Shown one piece after another: positions 44,564 through 52,545 of a DNA stretch of 64,000 bases (positions are counted from its first letter, which is position 1; each line of letters starts with the position of its first letter). Source of the DNA: Thermococcus sp. 21S7 (lineage in GTDB: Archaea > Methanobacteriota_B > Thermococci > Thermococcales > Thermococcaceae); contig NZ_SNUT01000001.1 in the NCBI RefSeq assembly GCF_012027615.1, forward strand, positions 496,001 to 560,000, read 5' to 3'. The translations under genes were made by a program, and so were the position numbers. The notes under the pieces were generated by a model. The model saw only the letters and a list, made by a program, of their open reading frames with translations, ran no database searches and was not told where the DNA came from.

Positions 44564-44872
44564 ATGGAGATGATACTGGTCTACACGACCTTCCCCGACT
44601 GGGAGAGCGCGGAGAGAACGGTAAAAGCCCTCCTTGAGAGGAAGCTCATCGCCTGCGCCAACCTCAGGGAGCACAAAGCGCTCTACTGGTGGGAGGGGAA
44701 GATCGAGGAAGAGGTAGAAGTCGGCGCCATACTCAAGACGGAGGTCGAGAAGTGGAAGGAACTGCGGGAGACCATCGAGGAGATGCATCCGTACGAGGTT
44801 CCAGTGATAGCCAGGATAGAGGTGGACAAGGTCAACAGGGAGTACGCTGAGTGGCTTGAGAAGGTGCTCTGA
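44564..44872 (+). CDS. cutA: CutA1 divalent-cation tolerance protein
   Basis: The product is 102 residues (MEMILVYTTFPDWESAERTV ... CANLREHKALYWWEGKIEEE ... VPVIARIEVDKVNREYAEWL). This is the very stable trimeric CutA1 family, structurally like PII signalling proteins and implicated in copper tolerance, although the molecular role is unsettled. ATG 44564 has GGTGGGG upstream. A GC-rich structured segment starts directly after the stop. Confidence 0.93.
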   Translation: MEMILVYTTFPDWESAERTVKALLERKLIACANLREHKALYWWEGKIEEEVEVGAILKTEVEKWKELRETIEEMHPYEVPVIARIEVDKVNREYAEWLEKVL

Positions 44873-45039
44873 CCTCCTCCCCGCCGGTGGGCGGTTCGGT
44901 TTGCGGGCCCATAACCTACTCCCGTCGCCGGTTTCGGTTCAGCCCTCAGGCCGGGTCTTCGGCCCGTTACCCCTACCGCAGAGCGGATTGGGGTTATCGT
45001 TCCAAGCCACTCCACAACTTCGGCTACAAGGGGGAGGAG
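44873..45039. ncRNA. GC-rich structured intergenic segment, possible RNA
   Basis: These 167 bases carry no credible gene but strong potential structure. The ends pair as CTCCTCCCC (44874-44882) with GGGGAGGAG (45031-45039), nine perfect base pairs. Inside, GGCCG/CGGCC and CCGC-AGA-GCGG within ACCCC/GGGGT form hairpins. A TATA-like element CCTTTTAAAC (minus) or TTTAAAAGG (plus) abuts the right end, so the strand cannot be chosen. It could be a stable RNA of either strand or the structured leader of the DUF99 gene. Signature sequences of RNase P RNA, such as GAGGAAAGTC, are absent. Confidence 0.4.
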
Positions 45040-45063
45040 TTTAAAAGGTTTCCGGTGAGCTGA

Positions 45064-45720
45064 ATGGTAGACTCAAAAATACTACAACTATCCATCCTCA
45101 ATGGAAGAGGCTCGAAAAAGAAAAATGTCATCATGATAAGGAAGGTCAAGCCCCAGATCAGGGTTGTGGGTTTTGACGATGGGACGTTCTCTTTTTCTTC
45201 CAAACTCAGCGGGGAGAAGACCATTCTAGTGGGAGTCGTCATGAAAGGCTCCCAGGAGGTCGTTGGCGTTCTCTCGCGCTGGATAACAGTCGACGGAAAC
45301 GACGCCACCGATGCGATGATAGAGGCCATCAACTCCTCCAGGTTCAAGGATTTGAGGCTGATTCTCCTCAAGGGTATTACCTACGCCGGCTTCAACGTCG
45401 TTGACCTGGAGAGGCTTCACTCCGAGACCGGCCTGCCGGTGATAGTCGTCATCAGGAAACGGCCGGATATGGAGGGAATGGAGAGGGCGCTGAGAAAGCA
45501 CTTCAGCGATGCAGAGGAGAGGATAGACCTCCTGAGGAAAGCCCCATCGCTGGTGGAGCTCATCCCGGAGAAGCTCTACATCCAGACGGTGGGCCTCAAA
45601 GCCGATACCGCCGCGGAGATAGTCCGGGTAACGACCAAAACCGGCCTGGTTCCAGAGCCCCTGAGGCTCGCCCACATGATAGCCAGCGGCGTGATGAGGG
45701 GAGAGAGCACCCGGGAGTAG
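45064..45720 (+). CDS. DUF99 family protein
   Basis: The product is 218 residues as called. The recognisable DUF99 sequence begins at [20 protein letters not shown] (ATG 45133); it continues with [20 protein letters not shown] and [12 protein letters not shown]99 shows an endonuclease V-like layout but activity is unproven. ATG 45064 has GGTGAG five bases upstream, while 45133 has none, so I keep the longer form with doubt. The first 23 residues are atypical, and the TATA-like element at 45040-45048 would start the transcript after 45064, favouring 45133. Confidence 0.72.
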   Translation: MVDSKILQLSILNGRGSKKKNVIMIRKVKPQIRVVGFDDGTFSFSSKLSGEKTILVGVVMKGSQEVVGVLSRWITVDGNDATDAMIEAINSSRFKDLRLILLKGITYAGFNVVDLERLHSETGLPVIVVIRKRPDMEGMERALRKHFSDAEERIDLLRKAPSLVELIPEKLYIQTVGLKADTAAEIVRVTTKTGLVPEPLRLAHMIASGVMRGESTRE

Positions 45721-45729
45721 GTTTATAAG
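45721..45729 (+). promoter_or_regulatory. TATA box of box C/D sRNA candidate 2
   Basis: GTTTATAAG is centred about 26 bases before the expected 5' end of the sRNA at 45752, exactly the spacing of an archaeal promoter. Confidence 0.6.
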
Positions 45730-45751
45730 AGGCCCAGGGAAAGAAAGAAAC

Positions 45752-45813
45752 GGCCGATGATGGCAACAGGGTAGCTACCGAATCTTGATGTGGAAGCCGT
45801 TCCAGTCTGAGGC
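45752..45813 (+). ncRNA. Box C/D guide sRNA (candidate 2)
   Basis: The boxes are C ATGATGG (45757-45763), D' CCGA (45778-45781), C' TTGATGT (45785-45791) and D CTGA (45807-45810), with a 3-nt D'-C' spacer and GCC/GGC flanks as in candidate 1. The D' guide would methylate U in TAGCTACCCTGTTG and the D guide G in ACTGGAACGGCTTCC by the fifth-base rule. C and C' each depart from consensus, which is common for C'. A TATA box lies 25 bases upstream. Targets are not identified. Its end touches the stop of the convergent UspA gene. Confidence 0.75.
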
Positions 45814-46649
45814 TAATCACACGGCACAAGCAGCACCGGGACTTTTGAGTCCCTCATGACCCTCTCCGCGGTGCTTCCGAGGAGCAGGTCCTTCAGGAAG
45901 TTTCTGCCCTTCTTGCCGATGACTATGAGCGTGGCGTTTTTTGCCAAGGAGGTTCCTATTATCGCCTGACTTGCACTGCCCACGAGAACCTCAAACTCAA
46001 ACTCCGCCCTAACTCCCTTGGCGGATTTCCGCAGGTTGAGCTTCGCCACCTCTATGTTGTGCTCAAGCTCGTCCATCCCCCCGTAGTCCACGGAGTGGAC
46101 GAGGATTCCCCGCTCTATGAGCTCCTCGAACTCCCTCACGGTCTTTACTATCTTTATCGAGCACTTCGAGAAGTCCAGCGTAACCAGCGGGCGCTTGAAC
46201 ACCGTCGAGCAGTCCACGGAGGGCTCAAAGCCGTCGTCCTTCTTCTGGTACTTCAGGAGGAGAACCGGCCTCCGGGTTGCCCTGGCGAGGTTGGAGGCTG
46301 TGCTTCCCAGGAACATCGTCCTCCAGATGTTCTCGCCAACGCTCGGGATGACGACGAGGTCTATGTCCCTCTCCTCCGCCACCTCCGCTATCTCTATCGA
46401 GGGTATGCCTATCCTGACTATCGCGTTCACCTCTACCCCGTCGGTTCTGAGCTCCCCGGCGAGCTTCTCAAGCTTCTCACGGTAGATATCCTCAAGCTCA
46501 AAGGCCTCGAACTCGGCTATGGTTATGTCAACGACGTGGATGAGGTAAAGCTCCCTAACCCCCATTGAGATTAGCCTCGGGATGCAGGTGCGCAGGGCGT
46601 GCAGGGAAACGTCCGAAAAGTCGGTCGGGTACAGAACTTTCTCAAACAT
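45813..46649 (-). CDS. Tandem universal stress protein (two UspA domains)
   Basis: The product is 278 residues: two UspA domains, about 1-140 and 150-278. The first ends IPSVGENIWRTMFLGSTASN, the second VIGKKGRNFLKDLLLGSTAE, both like the G-2x-G-9x-G(S/T) nucleotide-binding pattern. ATG 46649 (MFEKVLYPTDFSDVSLHALR) has AGGTGTCC upstream. It may sense nucleotides; it lies 50 bases downstream of an AsnC-type regulator gene on the same strand. Confidence 0.85.
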   Translation of the reverse strand: MFEKVLYPTDFSDVSLHALRTCIPRLISMGVRELYLIHVVDITIAEFEAFELEDIYREKLEKLAGELRTDGVEVNAIVRIGIPSIEIAEVAEERDIDLVVIPSVGENIWRTMFLGSTASNLARATRRPVLLLKYQKKDDGFEPSVDCSTVFKRPLVTLDFSKCSIKIVKTVREFEELIERGILVHSVDYGGMDELEHNIEVAKLNLRKSAKGVRAEFEFEVLVGSASQAIIGTSLAKNATLIVIGKKGRNFLKDLLLGSTAERVMRDSKVPVLLVPCD

Positions 46650-46698
46650 CTTGGACACCTCAGTATTAATTTGGGCGTTGATGCTTATTATCGTTGCT

Positions 46699-47238
46699 CT
46701 AGACGTGCTTGTATTTCATGCGGGTCGTGAACAGCTTCGGACTGGAGACCGCCGGCAGTATCAGGGTTTTCTGGATTATATCCCTACCCTGGAGGAACTC
46801 ATCTATCGTCTTTTTGAGCTCCTTAAAGTCCTTGTCAAAGAACTTAATTACCACATTGTACTCCCCCATGTACTCGTCTATTTCGAAGACCTTTCTGTGG
46901 GATATCGCCTCCTCCATGAAGCCGGCGACTTTTTCCTTCGGTGCATCTTCCTTGAATTTGACAAGAACATCCGCCGAGGCCAGACCGAACTCCTCAAAGA
47001 TAAACAGGGCCATTATCCGCACGTAGCCCCTTTCCTGAAGGCTTATCCTGTGCCTCCTGGCGGTCGGGACTGAAACGCCCGTTATCCTCGCGAGTTCCGT
47101 ATCGGGAAGTCTGCCGTTCTCCCTCAGCGCCAGGAAAATCTTAACGTCAAGGTCGCTCAGCTCGCCCTTGCTCATCTCCCTCCAGAACTTGATATCATCG
47201 GGATTCCAGGAGTAGGATTTTTTCTTTTTGTTCACCAT
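46699..47238 (-). CDS. Lrp/AsnC-family transcriptional regulator
   Basis: The product is 179 residues. The helix-turn-helix LPDTELARITGVSVPTARRH (about residues 44-63) is followed by an Lrp-type effector-binding region (GLASADVLVKFKEDAPKEKV). The first 30 residues are a charged extension. A TATA-like AACTTAAGTC at about 47270-47280 gives it its own promoter. It lies directly downstream of the transporter-enzyme operon that extends from 57048, so it is a good candidate for its regulator. Confidence 0.82.
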   Translation of the reverse strand: MVNKKKKSYSWNPDDIKFWREMSKGELSDLDVKIFLALRENGRLPDTELARITGVSVPTARRHRISLQERGYVRIMALFIFEEFGLASADVLVKFKEDAPKEKVAGFMEEAISHRKVFEIDEYMGEYNVVIKFFDKDFKELKKTIDEFLQGRDIIQKTLILPAVSSPKLFTTRMKYKHV

Positions 47239-47276
47239 AACGTGTCACCTAAATAATGAATTTGGAAAAAATAGAC

Positions 47277-47579
47277 TTAAGTTTTTTGACTCCTGATAAT
47301 TCTTGCAAGCTCCCGTGACAGTTCATCGGTCAGCCTCACGAATTCCTCCTGGTCGTACATCAGGACGTCGATGGCCTCCTCGACGAGCTCCCTGAGCCCG
47401 AGCACCTCTTCGCCTGCCCTGCCTTCCTCCCCCATAATCTCTATCAGCCTCGAAGCCGCGTCGAGCAGCCTCAAAGGCCCGTAGAGCTTTGGCTCGTCTA
47501 CGCATCCCCTCGCGCTCGTTATCAAAAACGCCAGGAGCTGAAAGTGCCTGTCACTCAAAAGGCCGTCCGTACTCCTCAA
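47277..47579 (-). CDS. Small helical protein (DUF6092-like)
   Basis: The product is 100 residues and almost wholly helical (RHFQLLAFLITSARGCVDEP ... GPLRLLDAASRLIEIMGEEG ... ALMYD-like acidic end). It resembles archaeal DUF6092 proteins, function unknown. The start seems to be TTG 47579 with AGGTGG seven bases upstream; it begins 29 bases inside the nitroreductase gene, so the two are translationally coupled. It is the last gene of the transporter-enzyme operon. Confidence 0.65.
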   Translation of the reverse strand: MRSTDGLLSDRHFQLLAFLITSARGCVDEPKLYGPLRLLDAASRLIEIMGEEGRAGEEVLGLRELVEEAIDVLMYDQEEFVRLTDELSRELARIIRSQKT

Positions 47580-48075
47580 CGTGCGCCACCTCCCTCAGCG
47601 GTTTCCTCCTCGGCGGCTTCGGCCAAACCTTGGGATAGCCAAAGATAAGGATAAGGACCGGCTCCACGTGCCCGGGTATGTTTAGGAGTTCCCTGAGGGC
47701 GGCTTTGTTGAAGGAAAGCACGGGGCAGGAGCCTATGCCCAGTGAGTATGCCATCAGCATCATGTTCTGGGCCGCCATGGAGACGTCCATGAGGGCGCTT
47801 TCCTCCCCGAGCTTCCCGCCCTTTTCAGCCAGTTTGCGGTTTACGCAGAGCACCACCAGGGCCGCAGGATTTCCAAACAGGCCGGGGGAGAGCAGTTTCA
47901 CCTTTCGAACGTTGTCCCTCTCCATGACAACGACGAACTCCCACGGCTGAACGTTGCTCCCGCTCGGAGCCCATATCCCGGCCTCAAGAATTTTTCTCAT
48001 GTCCCCCAAGGGGATATCCCTATCCTGGAATCTCCTAACGGCCCTTCTGCCCTTTATCGCTTCCATTACCTCCAA
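47551..48075 (-). CDS. Nitroreductase-family flavoprotein
   Basis: The product is 174 residues. It has the FMN-binding features of the family: IKGRRAVRRFQDRDIPLGDM at the start, GIWAPSGSNVQPWEFVVV, and YSLGIGSCPVLSFNKAALRE. Such enzymes reduce nitro groups, quinones or unsaturated compounds with NAD(P)H. In this operon it could reduce or dehydrogenate a ring or peptide intermediate, an inference from context. It begins 12 bases after the metalloenzyme gene. Confidence 0.85.
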   Translation of the reverse strand: MEVMEAIKGRRAVRRFQDRDIPLGDMRKILEAGIWAPSGSNVQPWEFVVVMERDNVRKVKLLSPGLFGNPAALVVLCVNRKLAEKGGKLGEESALMDVSMAAQNMMLMAYSLGIGSCPVLSFNKAALRELLNIPGHVEPVLILIFGYPKVWPKPPRRKPLREVAHVEEYGRPFE

Positions 48076-48087
48076 TTTGGCTCACCC

Positions 48088-49128
48088 TCACTCCTTAAGG
48101 AGACGCTTCTCCAGCCTCTTCAGCTCGGGATGAACGTACTCCCCGTCCTTTATGATGTACCCTCCATCGCCTCTGACGGTCGGGGCCAGGCATATGCCGT
48201 CGGTGTGGCTCTTCGCGGGGCCGAACTTGCCCTTAAAGCTCTCGGCCTGATTGCCGAGGCCCCACTCCACCGCCCCCCAGACGCGCTCGTCCTCCAGGAT
48301 GTTTCCGGTGAGCTTTGCGCCGGGGTTGCAGCCGTAGGAGAGGTGGGCTATATTGAACATTCCCGGGTCGTTGAAGCTCCGGAGCCATCTCTCGAAGAAC
48401 CTGGCCTCCCAGCCACCGTCTATCCCCACGACCTTTCCTTCCTCGACCTCAAGGGCGATGGGTTCCTTCAGTATTCCGAGCTCCTGCGGGGGCCACACGG
48501 AGCCATCGAAGACTATGGTTCCGTTTATGGTCTCCTCCACCGGTGCCCAGTCCACCTGCCCGAAGAGCATGTAGTCGCCGGGGCCGTTAACGTCCCCCTC
48601 CGTGAACACGGGTCTCTCCGGGTCATTTTCGAATTTAACGTCCATACCCGCGGGGCTGGTTATCTCCATCTTCCTGCTCTTCCTGGTCAGCTTTGCCAGA
48701 ACCCTCTGGAATTCAAGAAGAACCGGAACGTTTATCCTCCCGATGTTCCGCACCATCATATCGCCGGTCATTCCAACGAGACAGATGTAGCGCACACTCC
48801 CCTCGGCCATAACCCTGTCCCAGGGGGTCGAGTAGAGGAGCCAGCTTTTGTTGAACTCTATCCAGACGTCCGCGTTCTTCAGAGCGGCCTCAAGGGGGCC
48901 CATCGGCAGGTACGGGTCGGCGGCCTTTCCGACGTGGGGCGGCATCGAATACCACAGGACGAGGGGCTTCGCCCCCATGAGCTTCGCCGCCTTGGCGGTT
49001 GCCTCCACAACGTTCCAATCGCTCCCGGTGTCGGCGGTTATGACAACCGTCTCCCCCGGCTGAACCTTCATAACGTCCCTAACCAGCGTGTAGGCCCCTT
49101 CCTGTACCTCTATCGAAAGCTCATTCAT
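48088..49128 (-). CDS. NicX/M29-like metal-dependent enzyme
   Basis: The product is 346 residues. The start (EVQEGAYTLVRDVMKVQPGE) and C-terminal metal region (NIAHLSYGCNPGAKLTGNIL ... EWGLGNQAESFKGKFGPAKS then HTDG) resemble the fold shared by M29 aminopeptidases and the ring-opening dioxygenase NicX (2,5-dihydroxypyridine dioxygenase). The His in AHLSYG and the His and Asp in HTDG are likely metal ligands. I cannot tell peptidase from dioxygenase by eye; an anaerobe makes oxygen use unlikely, so a hydrolase-type role is more plausible. It overlaps the racemase gene upstream by eight bases. Confidence 0.75.
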   Translation of the reverse strand: MNELSIEVQEGAYTLVRDVMKVQPGETVVITADTGSDWNVVEATAKAAKLMGAKPLVLWYSMPPHVGKAADPYLPMGPLEAALKNADVWIEFNKSWLLYSTPWDRVMAEGSVRYICLVGMTGDMMVRNIGRINVPVLLEFQRVLAKLTRKSRKMEITSPAGMDVKFENDPERPVFTEGDVNGPGDYMLFGQVDWAPVEETINGTIVFDGSVWPPQELGILKEPIALEVEEGKVVGIDGGWEARFFERWLRSFNDPGMFNIAHLSYGCNPGAKLTGNILEDERVWGAVEWGLGNQAESFKGKFGPAKSHTDGICLAPTVRGDGGYIIKDGEYVHPELKRLEKRLLKE

Positions 49129-49783
49129 CCTTCATCCCCCCAAGCTCCACCATATCCTCAACAATCTTAACCGCCGAGGCGACGGGGTCGAGGATGGGGA
49201 CGTCGAAGAACGGCTGAACCTTCTCCGCGAACCCGGCCAGACCGGTGCAGCCAAGGAGAACAACATCGGCGCCGTCCGATATGGCCAGGGATATTTCCTC
49301 CCTGAGCAGGCGCACAGTTCGGTCCTCATCGGCTGTTATTTCCGGAACCGAGATGTTTATTCCCCTTATGCTCGTTACCCGCTTGTCCATCCTGTACTTC
49401 AGTACCAGCTCCTCGAAGAGGGGCACCGCGGTCTTTGAAACCGTGACTATCCCAGTTTTCCTTCCAAGGACTGAGGCCAGGGCAAGGGAGGCCTGGCAGG
49501 GGCCGACTGCCGGGGTGGGGATCAGGGAGCGGATGACGTCGACCGCTGGGTCGAGGCAGCAGTTGACGATTATCCCGTCGTACCCCCCATGAAGCTCCAG
49601 GGCCTTCCTGACTATGAGCGGGAGAACCTCGGTTTCGGCGGCCCTGTTCTCTATTGACCTGGGCCCGGTTTCCAGACTCACAACGTCTATGTGCGTGTCC
49701 TTCGATGCAAACATTTCGTAGATTCTCCTGTCGGATTCGTTCCATTCATCCGTTCCAACGGGATTTATGACGAGTATCCTCAT
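49121..49783 (-). CDS. Asp/Glu/hydantoin racemase-family protein 1
   Basis: The product is 220 residues. The two catalytic cysteine regions are IIVNCCLDPAVDVIRS and VVLLGCTGLAGFAEKV. Family members racemise amino acids or hydantoins without cofactor or isomerise maleate. In an operon with a peptide-type transporter and DUF917 protein, racemisation of an imported cyclic or D-amino acid derivative is a fair guess. A second, clearly different family member is encoded at 50903. Confidence 0.85.
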   Translation of the reverse strand: MRILVINPVGTDEWNESDRRIYEMFASKDTHIDVVSLETGPRSIENRAAETEVLPLIVRKALELHGGYDGIIVNCCLDPAVDVIRSLIPTPAVGPCQASLALASVLGRKTGIVTVSKTAVPLFEELVLKYRMDKRVTSIRGINISVPEITADEDRTVRLLREEISLAISDGADVVLLGCTGLAGFAEKVQPFFDVPILDPVASAVKIVEDMVELGGMKDE

Positions 49784-49805
49784 GGAAACACCCCAAAAAA
49801 TGAAT

Positions 49806-50888
49806 TCAGCGGAGACGCTCCTCTATTGGAACGTACTCCCTCTCAAGTCCCAGATACTTAGGCCCGAATATCTCCAGACCCTTCGGTGTTCTCCACAGCT
49901 CGGGGGCGGGAAAGCCAACGACGACGTACTCCTTTCCCGCCTCCACGTGGGGGTTCGTCACGGGGTGGCCGTCCGGTGTAAGCACTGAGATTAGATCAGG
50001 TATCGTGACGTCAACCTCCCCGTTCCTCCAGGAGATTAGGTTCTCGTTCTTGTACCAGACCCTGTAAGTCTCTCCCTTGAACTCACCCGTTCCCTCAAGC
50101 TCAAATTCCCCGACGGTGAATCCCGATTCCTCCCGCCATTCTGCCTTCGTGGCGACGCCCTCGAACAGCAGGAAGCCGTTCCCCGCTTTAAGCAAGGCCT
50201 CTATCGGGTCCCCCCCGTTTTCCCTGGCGGTTCTCAGCGCCCTGCCCATGTTCAGCGCGTGGCTTATGGCGTCCTTCACAACCGCGTTCCTCAGTTCCCT
50301 CCCCCTGACCGGGTGCGACGTGACACCAACGTTGGTTTTTATCGAAGACGCTATGGCCCTGACGAGCTTTTCGGCCTGGAAATCGTCCTTGACGCGGCCC
50401 ACCACTATTTCGTCACCGTACGGGGTAACAACGGCAAACGGGGCCATCTCAACGCCGACGATGTAATACGTGGTATGCTGCAGCTCCGGAACCGACCTTC
50501 CTGCCGGGTCGCCGTCGACTATCGGCCTCCCCAGCCTGGCCGCCGTCGCCAGCGCCGCCGCCGTGTTCGCCCCGCCGAGTTCGGTTGAGATGACGGCGGT
50601 GAATTCCTCCCCCATGAAATCCTCCAAAACCCGATAGGAGCGAACGGCTTCACCCTCCTCGTAGGAAGACTCGACCTTTTCGCCGGCGAGGGAGCCGACG
50701 AAATACGGCATCGGCACCACGCCGTCGTCGGGAATCTCCTCCAAACTTGCCAAGCGGAACTCCCGCCCGGCGTCAAGCTCCTTCTTTACCATCTCCCAGC
50801 CCTCTGCGGGGTCGCCGCCCCCACCGGTACCAAGGACGGTGCAACCCTCCAAGAGGTCCCTCAAATCCTGCTCGTTCAACACCCTCAT
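49806..50888 (-). CDS. DUF917 family protein
   Basis: The product is 360 residues and has the DUF917 pattern: a Gly-rich loop LEGCTVLGTGGGGDPAEGWE, then SLEEIPDDGVVPMPYFVGSL and VSTELGGANTAAALATAARL-like stretch, with GDPAGRSVPELQ. DUF917 proteins occur beside hydantoinase/oxoprolinase genes (HyuA/HyuB) in many genomes, but their reaction is not known. No HyuA or HyuB gene is found in this operon. ATG 50888 has GGAGGTGG upstream. The neighbours on both sides are racemase-family genes. Confidence 0.82.
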   Translation of the reverse strand: MRVLNEQDLRDLLEGCTVLGTGGGGDPAEGWEMVKKELDAGREFRLASLEEIPDDGVVPMPYFVGSLAGEKVESSYEEGEAVRSYRVLEDFMGEEFTAVISTELGGANTAAALATAARLGRPIVDGDPAGRSVPELQHTTYYIVGVEMAPFAVVTPYGDEIVVGRVKDDFQAEKLVRAIASSIKTNVGVTSHPVRGRELRNAVVKDAISHALNMGRALRTARENGGDPIEALLKAGNGFLLFEGVATKAEWREESGFTVGEFELEGTGEFKGETYRVWYKNENLISWRNGEVDVTIPDLISVLTPDGHPVTNPHVEAGKEYVVVGFPAPELWRTPKGLEIFGPKYLGLEREYVPIEERLR

Positions 50889-50902
50889 ACTTCCACCTCC
50901 AG

Positions 50903-51592
50903 TCATTTTCCTGAAAACAATCCCCGTTTCCCGTGACGTATGAACGGATACAGGGAGCGCGCGGTTCCGTAAGTCGTCAGCAGGGGTTCAAGAACTGGCA
51001 CTCCGAACCTCTCCCAGACCTCCTCCCTCAATCTATCGGCGATGCTGACGAACCCGGTGCAGCCGAGAACCACCACATCGGCTCCGTCCTCAACCGCCTT
51101 TTTGCAGGCACCCAGGGCCTCCCCGTAGAGACCCTCCTCGTTTTTCAGTATGCCCTCCAGGGGAAGCGCTATACCCCTGACCGAGACGAGCTTATCGAGC
51201 AAACCGTACTCCCTGGCCTGAATCCGCGTCCAGGATGCCAGGTTCTGGCCTGGCCCAACCACAGAGAACTCACCCAGCATGGCGGCGATGTGAAGGGTCG
51301 TTTCCCCGGCCCCGAAAACCGGGACGTTGAGGTTCTCCCTCAGCTCAAAGAGGCACGGGTCGGCGAAGCAGTTCACGATGACCGCCGACGCATCCCTGAA
51401 CTCGTCCAAGTGCCTCAAAATCGAAGCACATGCCAGCGTCTTCTGGGTGAAGTTCCCTATCTCCTCCGGCCCGTCTTCCAGCGTTACTATCCTGAAGCGA
51501 TCCCCCGGGTAGTGCCTGGAGAGATACGCCTCCGTTTCCCGTCGGAAATCGCCCCCCTCATCCCTTATCGGGTCAAGAATCACGAGCATCAT
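50903..51592 (-). CDS. Asp/Glu/hydantoin racemase-family protein 2
   Basis: The product is 229 residues with catalytic Cys regions AVIVNCFADPCLFELR and VVVLGCTGFVSIADRL. It is only distantly like its neighbour at 49121, so the pair are separate specialists rather than a recent duplication. The start overlaps the ABC ATPase stop by four bases, linking it to the transporter genes. The two might act as a heteromer or on two enantiomer steps; this is inference. Confidence 0.83.
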   Translation of the reverse strand: MMLVILDPIRDEGGDFRRETEAYLSRHYPGDRFRIVTLEDGPEEIGNFTQKTLACASILRHLDEFRDASAVIVNCFADPCLFELRENLNVPVFGAGETTLHIAAMLGEFSVVGPGQNLASWTRIQAREYGLLDKLVSVRGIALPLEGILKNEEGLYGEALGACKKAVEDGADVVVLGCTGFVSIADRLREEVWERFGVPVLEPLLTTYGTARSLYPFIRHGKRGLFSGK

Positions 51593-52545
51593 AGCTCACC
51601 CGCAAAATGGCATCTTACGAAGTGGCCGTTTTCCACCTCAATCATCCTCGGCTCCTCCCGCCTGCAGACATCCTTTGCGTAGGGACACCTCGTGTGGAAC
51701 CTGCACCCGCTCGGCGGGTTTACTGGGCTGGGAATTTCCCCGATTACCGTCTCCTTCTCGATGTTCCGGGCCTTTGGATCCGGCACAGGTATGGAACTCA
51801 GCAGCATTCTCGTGTAGGGGTGCATCGGATTGTCGAAAACCTGCTCGATGGTGCCGACCTCAACGAGCTTTCCGAGGTACATGACGCCGACGCGGCTGGC
51901 GAGGTACCTCACCACGCCGAGGTCGTGGGAGATGAAGAGATACGTGAGTCCCCTTTCCTTCTGGAGCCTCTCCAGGAGGTTGAGAACCTGGGCCTGAACT
52001 GAGACATCCAGCGCGGAGGTAGGCTCGTCGAGAACCAGAAACTCGGGGTTCAGGGCGAGGGCCCTCGCTATGGCAACGCGCTGGCACTGACCGCCGCTTA
52101 TCTCATCCGGGTACTTCCTCGCATGCTCTTCGCTGAGTCCGACGGACTCAAGGAGGCCGATTACCGTGTCTTCAATGTCCTCATGCCCGTACTCCCTCAG
52201 GGGTTCCGCGATGATGTCAAATATGGTCAACCTGGGATTGAGGGAGGAGTACGGGTCCTGGTATATTATCTGCATCTTGGACCGAAGCTCCCGGAGCTCC
52301 TCCCCCGAGAGGGCCGTTACCTCGACGTCGTTGAAGTACACCTTCCCATCGGTGGGTTCGTAGAGCCGCAGGATGGTTCTTCCGGTGGTGGACTTCCCGC
52401 TCCCGCTCTCACCCACCAGTCCAAACGTCTCACCGTCGTGTATTTCGAAGGAAACTCCATCGACGGCCTTCAGCCACGTCGTTTTCTTTCTGATGAAGCC
52501 CTGGGTTATCGGGAAGTACTTCTTGAGGTTTTCAACCCTCAACAT
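51589..52545 (-). CDS. dppF: Dipeptide/oligopeptide-type ABC transporter ATPase (DppF/OppF)
   Basis: The product is 318 residues. It carries Walker A GESGSGKST, signature ISGGQCQRVAIARALAL, Walker B FLVLDEPTSALD, and the C-terminal peptide-transporter extension GCRFHTRCPYAKDVCRREEP with conserved cysteines. It drives import through the permease pair. ATG 52545 has GGAGGTG six bases upstream and overlaps the dppD stop by 14 bases. Confidence 0.93.
   Translation of the reverse strand: MLRVENLKKYFPITQGFIRKKTTWLKAVDGVSFEIHDGETFGLVGESGSGKSTTGRTILRLYEPTDGKVYFNDVEVTALSGEELRELRSKMQIIYQDPYSSLNPRLTIFDIIAEPLREYGHEDIEDTVIGLLESVGLSEEHARKYPDEISGGQCQRVAIARALALNPEFLVLDEPTSALDVSVQAQVLNLLERLQKERGLTYLFISHDLGVVRYLASRVGVMYLGKLVEVGTIEQVFDNPMHPYTRMLLSSIPVPDPKARNIEKETVIGEIPSPVNPPSGCRFHTRCPYAKDVCRREEPRMIEVENGHFVRCHFAGEL

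Noticed and set aside
44873-45039. RNase P RNA or SRP RNA at the structured segment
   Set aside because: The conserved GAGGAAAGTC of RNase P RNA and the SRP loop sequences are absent on both strands, and the length is too short.
44856-45044. 62-codon plus-strand frame running through the structured segment after cutA
   Set aside because: It starts inside cutA without a ribosome binding site, and the DNA shows paired RNA-like structure instead of codon bias.
48130-49170. 346-codon frame on the plus strand opposite the NicX/M29-like gene
   Set aside because: It is an antisense shadow produced by GC-rich third positions; the minus-strand protein has recognisable family motifs and operon spacing.
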